Shown here in pieces: positions 56,841-64,000 of a DNA stretch of 64,000 nucleotides (positions are counted from its first letter, which is position 1; every line of letters starts with the position of its first letter). The notes under the pieces are model-generated. The model ran no database searches and was not told the origin of the DNA. It saw only the letters and a program-made list of their open reading frames with translations. The position numbers were made by a program, and so were the translations under genes. This DNA is from Ectobius pallidus (taxonomy: Eukaryota > Arthropoda > Insecta > Blattodea > Ectobiidae). The stretch lies in the NCBI GenBank assembly GCA_964059195.1, contig CAXKWD010000004.1, positions 117,879,938 to 117,943,937 on the forward strand, in the 5' to 3' direction.

Positions 56841-58218
56841 TTTAATTCACCGATTTTTCTTTGATATGGATTCAAATATCTACATTATATTTCGCGATGT
56901 TAGAAGCCCCCAAGCATTTTTATGGCTCTCGAGGACAGCCAGTCAGCGACCGAGTTGCCTCAAACCGATAAATGAATTGCCGGTACACTTTTCAGAGCGA
57001 ACACATTGTCATTACGTACGTATCGATCGAAATATTTCTTCACTCCGGTTCAACTAATTTACATACCGATGAGTTTTAATAAGAATTTTGGCTGGTATAT
57101 ACAAATTAAAATGTCATATTTTGAAGTCTAGCAGAATTCCTTATAGGCGAATCCTTATAGGCGATTGATTCTAAGAACGGTTCATAACAAAGAAGCAAAT
57201 CGTAAATGCTAGCGATTATGGCCTACTTTGGAGTTAAATTTAATATACAACTACACTACACATTGATGTGAGATGTCTATATTTAATTTAAACACTCCTT
57301 ACTTATTTATGTGCCAGTATTAATGTATTAGCTGCGGATTGTTTACAGCTTGAAGGTTGTTTCGTTGTGCTGTGTTATTATGACTTGTACCACCATGCTA
57401 AAGGTACGGTATAACCTACATATTCAGGGAATCGTATAGAAACATCAATAATTGCCAGTGCATTCTGTAAAATCTGGATATATTTTAAAGTATTTGTTAT
57501 GTGATCATAAACGACTATAAAGTGGTGAACCTACTTACTTTGCTAAACCCGAGTTTTCCTGGATTTTGTCAAAAAGGGGAAAGTGCGAAGTTTCGCACGG
57601 GTTTACTAGTAACTACACAAACGTGTGACGTCATTGTTGCACTAGGATACCAGTCGTTCGCCATGATGTTAGGTGGAATCGAATAGCTTTCCCTTTCCTC
57701 GAAACTAAATAAAACCGCGTGAGAACGCTGGACACATGGCATTAGTTCCAGCCTTTCAAGAACAAAGTCAGCAAAAAGTCTCGCAGCTGAACTCAACGGA
57801 TCGAAGTTGAACTCTTCTGAAGCAGACCATTACTCTCACAGATCGAAGATAGCGGAGTGAATTAAATAGTTCAAAATGGCTGCTAATGCAATGAAAAATC
57901 ACATTCACAATATTACTTTCTTACTTAAAAGAGGAGCCTTGCTATTTTCTTTCTAGTATAGAAGTAAGCTTGAAGAAGTAGCAAGAAGAAGTAGCTAGAA
58001 TAAGTAAGAGAATTAATAGTTTGCTTTACACTATTTATAAATAAATAAAGGAGAAGAACGCACAGACGCAAAATATAGCATGTTCAGTTTTCTTTTATAT
58101 AAGCTGCGATTGATTTACACCGTGCTTGACACTATTTCACGTCTTGTGAAATGCAGAGTTGGTCACAAAGCGTGACCTAGGACTGAGTACTGTCACCGAG
58201 ATGTCACACAATTTGTAT
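56841..58218. other. Non-coding, nothing firmly recognised
   Basis: A near-palindrome TGCGAAGTTTCGCA lies at about 57583-57596. Frames at 57501-57686 and 57569-57796 overlap on opposite strands without a domain. Confidence 0.4.
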
Positions 58219-58226
58219 GGAAAATG

Positions 58227-58770
58227 GGGTGTACATCAATTGAGCGCGAACTGATTAAAATGCATCAATTGAGCGCGGGGTCAGTTTTGGGCGTACATCA
58301 ATTGAGCGCGGCGGCTAGTTTAGGAATGCATCAATTGAGCACGATTATAAACTAGCACATATTTTAAAATGAATGACAACGGGAATATTATTAGAGCCAA
58401 TCCCACATATAAAAGGAGGAAGCAGTATATAGAAGAATTACTTGATAAATATCGAAGTGGAAATATTACTAGAATTCGTTTCCTAAAGAGAGTGTCCTAC
58501 TATTATCCAAGAAAGTGAGCTAGTTAAATTATGACAAGTACCAACTTAACTGTACGCAAGTATAAGAAATGGATATGGTACGGCATTTTTAACCATACCT
58601 GTCAATGTACAGAGAGTCCTAAGTCTCTACAAAATGGGAAGGGAAATTGCTGCGACTGGTGCAAAAGTGAGCGTTGCGCTTAATTGATGCATTTCAAAAT
58701 TGACCGCCGCGCTCAATTGATGCATTCAGTTCTGGTAAAATTTTCTCTTGCGCTCAATTGATGAACTCCC
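58227..58770 (+). mobile_element. 544 bp TIR element with 15-mer arrays, probable MULE derivative
   Basis: The target duplication GGAAAATG is perfect (58219-58226, 58771-58778). The ends are inverted: GGGTGTACATCAATTGAGCG on the left, and on the right the complement of GGGAGTTCATCAATTGAGCG. The 15-mer CATCAATTGAGCGCG occurs four times in direct order on the left (58234, 58263, 58296, 58329) and three times inverted on the right (58675, 58708, 58749), spaced mostly 29-33 bp. G-starting ends with 8-9 bp duplications suit Mutator-like elements, and a short coding remnant agrees weakly. Class remains inference. Confidence 0.75.
58369..58518 (+). pseudogene. Short coding remnant in the 15-mer-array element
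   Basis: 49 codons from ATG to TGA, basic and aromatic: TYKRRKQYIEELLDKYRSGN, then ITRIRFLKRVSYYYPRK. The arrangement of a short helix followed by FLxxVxxxx resembles the C-terminal tail of some FLYWCH/MULE transposases, as I remember them; the match is loose. A second frame (58543-58682) gives a Cys-rich end (CQC, NCCDWCKSERC) that runs into the right-hand 15-mer array. Confidence 0.35.
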
Positions 58771-58993
58771 GGAAAATGTTAGACTCGTACTTCAAGTTCC
58801 TTTTAATACAGTTATTTTATTCTGTAAGTTCAAGGTCGACCTATGACCTCGTACATGAACATATTCACATTAGATGTTGAAATTATTGTATCTTTTTAGC
58901 GTTTTAAATAATTTCTCGAATTGAATAATTGCAAGCAATATTTTGCTGATCCAAAGTGCACGGACGGCCAGCTGGATGGCATTTATTTGGGCC

Positions 58994-59005
58994 TACTTAA
59001 ATGCT
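58994..59005. repeat. Left target-site duplication of RTE LINE
   Basis: TACTTAAATGCT, repeated exactly at 61414-61425. Confidence 0.9.
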
Positions 59006-59006
59006 A

Positions 59007-59187
59007 TGGACATGGCGTTCACCGGATGGCTATACAAAAAACGAAATTGACTTTGTGATTACCAATAAAATTCAGGAAGTAAGAGATATCCAAATAAGCC
59101 AAAGCATAAAATTCAGTACAGACCACAGACTAGTAAGCAACAATAAGACTGAAAAAAAGACAGAGGAAAAGCAAAAACTCACAAAGA
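59007..59187 (+). pseudogene. RTE LINE endonuclease C-terminal end
   Basis: The element begins in the APE-type endonuclease: WTWRSPDGYTKNEIDFVITN and STDHRLV, the last with the catalytic Asp-His of APE nucleases. A one-base loss near 59185 moves the reading into the next frame (RANLLDREEIHKALQDK). Confidence 0.85.
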
Positions 59188-60800
59188 TTGAGAGCGAACC
59201 TCTTAGACAGGGAGGAAATACACAAAGCATTACAAGATAAAATATCTCAGATGAACCTAGGACCAGACAAAAACACACAGGAACAATATAACATATTAGA
59301 GCAAACACTGAAGGAGGCAAGCACGACCTCCGAAAGGCAAACAGAACCAAGGTCGCACAAAACGAAACTATCTCAAAACACCCTACAACTAATTGAACTC
59401 AGAGCAAGACTACAACCAAACAGAGACAAATCTGAAGCCACCAAACAGGAATATGCAGAACTAGATAAAGAAGTAAAGAGAGAAATTAGAAAAGATGTAA
59501 GACTATATCGCTCAGAACTAACTAGACAAACATTAGAGGAGACAAGATCAGTCAGGAAAGCAAGGAGAAATCTGCAGAAGGGAAAACAGTGGATACTAAG
59601 CACCAAGGACCAGGCGGGCCACAACTTAACCACAAGACGAGAGATAATCAACGCAGCCACAGACTTTTATAGATCACTCTACGAGAGCTCCATAGACAAA
59701 TCCACAAAAGACCTAAGATACAATCACATAACGAAACACTACAACGATACCTTCATCCCCAAAATATTACACAGTGAGATCAGAACTGCAATCAATGAAC
59801 TGAAGAACGGCAAATCGCCGGGCGAAGACGGGATACAAAACGAACTAATTAAAATAGGAGCAAACCAAATGATCCCATTAATATCCACAGTCTTCAACAA
59901 AATACTAGAAACGGAAGAGATACCAGAACAATGGAAAACAAACACAATCATACTATTACATAAGAAAGGTACGAAAGATGACATAAATAATTACCGACCC
60001 ATAAGCCTGATGTCTAATATCTACAAGCTTTTCACCAAAATTCTGACGAAGAGGCTAACAAGAATCCTAGACGAGAATCAGCCATCCGAACAGGCAGGTT
60101 TCCGCAATAAATACAGCACGGCGGACCACATACAGACGATAACCCAAATAGTTGAGAAATACAATGAATTCAACATGACAGTATACCTTGGATTTGTGGA
60201 CTATAGCAAAGCCTTTGACTCCGTAGAACACATTAGCATACTCAAAGCACTTTACTCACAGGGGATAGAAGCAAAATATATACGGATCTTATACAATATA
60301 TACAATCAAAGTATGGCTAAAGTGAAGACAGAAGAGGAAGGACAAACGTTTAAACTAGAAAAGGGAGTAAGACAAGGGGACCCAATATCCCCCAAGATTT
60401 TTACAAGTGTCTTAGAGGATGTTTTCAGAAATATCAGATGGAACGCGAGGTATGGCATAAACCTGGACGGAAAAAGACTGACTAACCTGCGATTCGCAGA
60501 CGATGTAGTTATATTCGGGAAATCACCAAAAGAATTGCAATCAATGCTTCAGGAACTAAACGTAAGAAGTAAATCAGTGGGCCTCTCCATGAACATGACT
60601 AAAACCAAAGTGATGACTAATGGCCTCCAAACTCCGATCACAATCGAGGGAACGCAATTACCATATGTAAATGAATACATATACCTAGGCCAAATAATAT
60701 CCTTTGATAACGGCATGGACAGGGAAGTACACAGACGAATCACACAGGCATGGAGAGCGTTCTGGTCCCTCAAATTTGTGCTTATGGATAAAAAAAACTC
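59188..60800 (+). pseudogene. RTE LINE reverse transcriptase
   Basis: About 537 open codons. A Lys/Glu/Arg-rich linker (residues 1-150) precedes the RT: LKNGKSPGEDGIQNELIKIG (near 209-228), NNYRPISLMSNIYKLFTKIL (267-286), EQAGFRNKYSTADHIQTI, first catalytic Asp in GFVDYSKAFDSVEHISILKAL, GVRQGDPISPKIFT, and catalytic FADD at residues 436-439 (60493-60504), then SVGLSMNMTKTKVM and YIYLGQII. All RT active-site residues are present. The frame is lost in an A8 run at 60790-60797, where a multiple of three is needed to stay in frame with the following part. The ATG at 59188 is internal, not the true start. Confidence 0.9.
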
Positions 60801-61247
60801 AGCAGGACACTAAGAATAGAAGCTCTACAATCCTGCATCTACCCGGTGATACTCTATGGCTGTCAAACATGGGCGCTGACATCGACACAGAAAAAATTAC
60901 TACAGGTATGCCAGAGGAAAATGTTAAGTAAAGTCCTAGGCATCACATTGAGGGACAGAATCCCCAATACTACACTAATCCAGTCAGCAAAAACGACAGA
61001 TATCGCTCACCTAGCAGAAAGCACTAAATGGAGATGGGGTGGCCATGTTTCAAGGTTGGTGGACGATAGATGGACATACAGGAGTACCATATGGGACCCC
61101 AGACAAGGAAGAAGGCTGCGCGGAAGACCAAAAAGGAGATGGGAGGAACTTTTCAAGGATAAAGTGGGCCAACAATGGACCAGGGTAGCCAAAAGAAGAA
61201 ACGAGTGGAAAGAACTGGGGAAAACCCTGAACAATACGCAAGACTAA
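60801..61247 (+). pseudogene. RTE LINE C-terminal domain
   Basis: After the A8 frameshift the reading continues: LRIEALQSCIYPVILYGCQT, QKKLLQVCQRKMLSKVLGIT, TKWRWGGHVSRLVDDRW, GRRLRGRPKRRWEELFKDKV and KRRNEWKELGKT, to a stop at 61245. WRWxGHVxR...W...GRxxRGRPxxRW is the standard C-terminal signature of RTE and related LINEs. Intact except for the frame change. Confidence 0.9.
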
Positions 61248-61413
61248 GTGCTCAAGACCAAGTGTTAAAGTTCAAGTGTACATGACACTCAAAATCACGA
61301 ACAACTTCACTAGCGCGGAGTAGCTCGCCGTGCTAGATAAGAGGAGCTAAACCCTTCTTAGGAGGCCTTTGCCCTACATGGGACACGATAGGCTTATTTT
61401 ATTTATTTATTTA

Positions 61414-61425
61414 TACTTAAATGCT
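61414..61425. repeat. Right target-site duplication of RTE LINE
   Basis: TACTTAAATGCT directly after the TTTA tail; identical to 58994-59005. Confidence 0.9.
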
Positions 61426-61479
61426 GCACTTTTATGTCTGTATATTGAATTTGCAAACACGTGCCAGTCAAAATTCCGG

Positions 61480-61606
61480 CACACTGAAAAAGGTTATTGC
61501 AATAGTTGCAGCACACAACCGACGTGAAATAACCATAACAAAAATAACCAATTTTTTGGACGTGGCTTATGGATCCGCCCATATGCTAATAATAGTAGGC
61601 CTAATA
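61480..61606 (+). pseudogene. mariner transposase N-terminal (HTH) remnant
   Basis: SGTLKKVIAIVAAHNRREIT followed by ITKITNFLDVAYGSAHMLI matches the pattern NRRxTxxxIxxxLxxSxGSAxxIL of the mariner/SETMAR helix-turn-helix. About 40 codons remain; no ends were found, and it is distinct from the mariner-type element starting at 61684. Confidence 0.5.
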
Positions 61607-61683
61607 TTGTAACGTCGAATATGACGCATGGTTTTGCGCTATACAATCACTATAACCTGTAAGTTGATATTTATCGCAAAATA

Positions 61684-62221
61684 CGAGGGATGGGGCATAA
61701 GTCATGGAACCTTTTTCTTTTGAAAATGTGGGACCATTTTAAAATTCTGAAATATACAAATGAAAGGGAAGGGTATGGAATGTATGTGTAATGCTGATTA
61801 TGAGTAAGCTACTAGATGTAGGATAGTGAAGGAAATCATCGTACTACTCTAATGTATTGCGGTATTTGGAAGCATGAAAGGCCACATACCCATTCCATGA
61901 TCCCTTAAAGTACAGTACGGGTGAGCATTATTCCTCAAAGAGTCCATCAGCTCCTTGTGTATTTTCTGGCATTTCTCCTTCTGACAGAGACTATTTTGAC
62001 ATAAGAATGTTGTTCACTTCTTGTCACTTCCATTCTGCATGGGCCGCTGACTCACAACTAAATTACCATTGCATCTATTCGTAAAACCATAGCTCACAAT
62101 ACTACCAAATGATGTGACCATATACTAGAGATGCCACACTCTCCCGTGCACACAATATCTCATGGTATCATCGTCTTACTTTGAGAAAAAATAATTACCA
62201 TGATTTACACTCCATCCCTCG
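61684..62221 (-). mobile_element. mariner-like non-autonomous element
   Basis: A 538 bp element between TA dinucleotides (61682-61683, 62222-62223) with inverted ends CGAGGGATGGGGCATAAGTC and CGAGGGATGGAGTGTAAATC (right end on the minus strand), alike over about 25 bp. On the minus strand near 61900-61990, KCQKIHKELMDSLRNNAHPY may be a decayed mariner N-terminal segment. It shares only the CGAGGG start with the mariner at 22127, so the families differ. Confidence 0.8.
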
Positions 62222-62223
62222 TA

Positions 62224-64000
62224 CATGCCTGACTATCATACATTATAGTAATGTATACCATTGAACGTTACTAAAATATATTGTGAAACATACCTAACAG
62301 AGGTGAAAAACAGATCCAAGATGTGATGGATTTTCAGGTTTGAGTAATTTAAATTTTGTATAAATTAACATTCTGCTGCCTGAACTGGATGTACATGAGG
62401 TAGCTCAACAGAAGGCGAGCCGCAGAAATGCATGTCCTAATGCCAGAAGCATAACATTGACCGCCTTCTTCAGGTCCCGCAAGCCATCTCTTTATCTCCG
62501 TACTGTTAAAGGTCAGAAGGTTTGGGTTGACAGATAAGCTTTCAGAATGTAGATAGAGTGATGCGAGGATGTTCCCTGGTGGTGGAAGTGGTCGCATGTT
62601 TCTGCTGCCACGTCTTACAAGTCAATGACCTAGCATAGCATGGGAGCCACACACCCTCCCTCACACAGACATTCCTCAACCCCAACATAATTTATTTCCT
62701 AACCCTAGGACGAACGATAAAATCAGTTCATATTGCCACCAATTTTGTTATTTGATGGTTAAATCCGTCCCTAAATGAATTGTCTTCCTTGCGTGAATTC
62801 TTCCATCCACAAAAATGTTTCTCGTAGCTTGAAATGTACCACGTTTACAAAACTACCAAGTTTAGAAATCATTATAGAATTTAGAACTATATTACAAAAT
62901 CCGAGACTTACAGAAGACCACACCAACTACTGTTACTCCTACACCAACTATTGTTAGATGTTTCATGAGTTTATGCAATCACCGGCCTACATAGAAATTG
63001 ATAGATGGTACCTCGTATACTTCCTAGTCTCTTATTCACTCTGGAGAGCCATAAGAACTGCTTTCGAAATGTTAGAAATACCTTCTGAAAAATGAACTTC
63101 AATTTTTCTTACAGAGAAGAAAAGTATAAAATTGATTTATCTGACCAGCCATTCTGTCCTAGAAGGAAGAATTTGTTTTAAAAATCCCTAATTCCCCATC
63201 TAATGATAAAAGCAGAACTCAGTTTATCTAAGAATGTTATTCAATTAATACAACTTACCTATACCCATTTGAATCTGCGGAGTTATATCCCTCCACCCTA
63301 CGTGTGTGTATTGGCTACATGTTAAAAATCGTTAGAGACACTATTATAAGGTTGTGGACTAAATGGAAATCGAAAATAAAAATGTATTTATTTTGATTTT
63401 CTAGGAAATTATAAATTGTTTGTACGTGGTGTATAAGAATACAGTACAATGCCATATAACAAGAAAATGGGTATAAATTCCGTAATATTCCTTATTGATA
63501 TTAATGATACCAACCGCTGCAACATACTGAACTGTCAAGTTTGCTGTCTGTATAAATTGGATACGGACAGGCTAATTTTACTGACTTTGAATTTCTTGAA
63601 ATTGATTTCGAGCTAAAGGAGCCCCTAAAGATATTAAATAAGTAGATATGAATAACTGATTATTGTGTCTTCATATTTTAAAGTGGGTATTACGTTAATC
63701 TTTAATGCTTCAACAATGAGCACAATAACTTGTGTTTATTTTTCAATTCTTGTAAGAATTTGATTAGAGTAAAGTATTATAATAATAATGAATTCCAGTT
63801 TCTAGTAATTGCGAAATAATTTTCCGCTTTAAAGACTTTTAATAGTTTATATGTGTATATTCCAATTATTACAATCGAAATCACGCTGTCTTCCATTTTT
63901 TTTAATTCCCATGCTCCATTCCTAGTTTCTTTTTATGTTTATATCTGGGGAAATTTATTCAATAAACCTGAATATGAACATTAAAACATGTAAGTCCTTA
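62224..64000. other. Non-coding, nothing recognised
   Basis: AT-rich. The minus-strand frame 62349-62597 has no domain. ACCAACTACTGTTACTCCTA and ACCAACTATTGTTA near 62925 form a short imperfect direct repeat. Confidence 0.4.

Larger units (their letters stand above)
59006..61413 (+). mobile_element. 5'-truncated RTE-type LINE with 12 bp duplication
   Basis: A 2408 bp non-LTR element between perfect copies of TACTTAAATGCT. It is truncated inside the endonuclease domain and ends with a 3' UTR carrying AGGAGGCCTTTGCCCTACAT, GGGACACGATAGGCTTA and a TTTATTTATTTATTTA tail. The AGGCCTTTGCCC...GGGAC...TAGGC block is a signature I associate with RTE/BovB-like LINEs of insects. The perfect 12 bp duplication shows insertion by target-primed reverse transcription, probably recent. 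Confidence 0.92.

Noticed and set aside
58234..58763. CRISPR array
   Set aside because: The 15-mers are too short, are arranged in inverted groups and sit in transposon ends of a eukaryotic genome.
62349..62597. Minus-strand 82-codon frame
   Set aside because: Some balanced composition but no recognised motif or supporting splice signals.

Overview
This window looks like a stretch of an insect nuclear genome with no intact host gene. It is AT-rich, has no prokaryotic gene layout, and is packed with microsatellites, tRNA-derived SINEs, mariner/Tc1, piggyBac and hAT DNA transposons, and non-LTR retrotransposons. The mix, and the very frequent palindrome TAGGCCTA, would suit a large repeat-rich genome such as a cockroach or other polyneopteran; that assignment is inference. 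Every protein-coding signal I recognise is mobile-element coding sequence, and every copy is broken by truncation, frameshift or stop codons.

Layout. 1-7.4 kb: a decayed IS630/Tc1-type transposase (spacing fits DD82E), several SINEs, and an inverted-repeat-bounded segment with two G-rich tracts. 7.4-14.8 kb: mostly AT-rich DNA without recognisable content, plus microsatellites. 14.8-22.8 kb: two copies of a ~0.65 kb interspersed repeat, a Tc1-type MITE with ~92 bp inverted arms, SINEs, a LINE remnant, a fold-back cluster and an internally deleted mariner. 27-33 kb: two copies of a repeat built of four ~150 bp units, in opposite orientation, on either side of an internally deleted piggyBac element with intact TTAA borders. 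33.8-36.6 kb: a minus-strand LINE with a C-terminal restriction-like endonuclease (R4/Dong-like), abutting an ATT microsatellite. 40.8-45.8 kb: an inverted pair of tRNA-derived SINEs, a 504 bp hAT derivative with perfect 24 bp ends and 8 bp target duplication, a jockey-like LINE tail, and AAT/ATT arrays. 48.4-50.8 kb: the best-preserved LINE, open for about 730 codons except for one in-frame TGA. 53.5-56.4 kb: two more hAT derivatives with transposase fragments. 58.2-58.8 kb: an unusual 544 bp element whose ends carry 4 direct and 3 inverted copies of a 15-mer. 59.0-61.4 kb: a 5'-truncated RTE-type LINE with a perfect 12 bp target duplication. 61.5-62.2 kb: mariner remnants. The last 1.8 kb shows nothing I recognise.

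The elements do not form a pathway. Their relation is evolutionary: mostly non-autonomous derivatives (deleted hAT, mariner, piggyBac, probable MULE; SINEs) that would need transposase or reverse transcriptase supplied from elsewhere. The freshest insertions, judged by perfect target duplications, are the RTE LINE (58994-61425), the 504 bp hAT (41542-42061), the 674 bp hAT (55685-56374) and the 15-mer-array element (58219-58778). One short splice-bounded segment on the minus strand (55171-55289) is the only candidate I see for a host exon, and it is weak.
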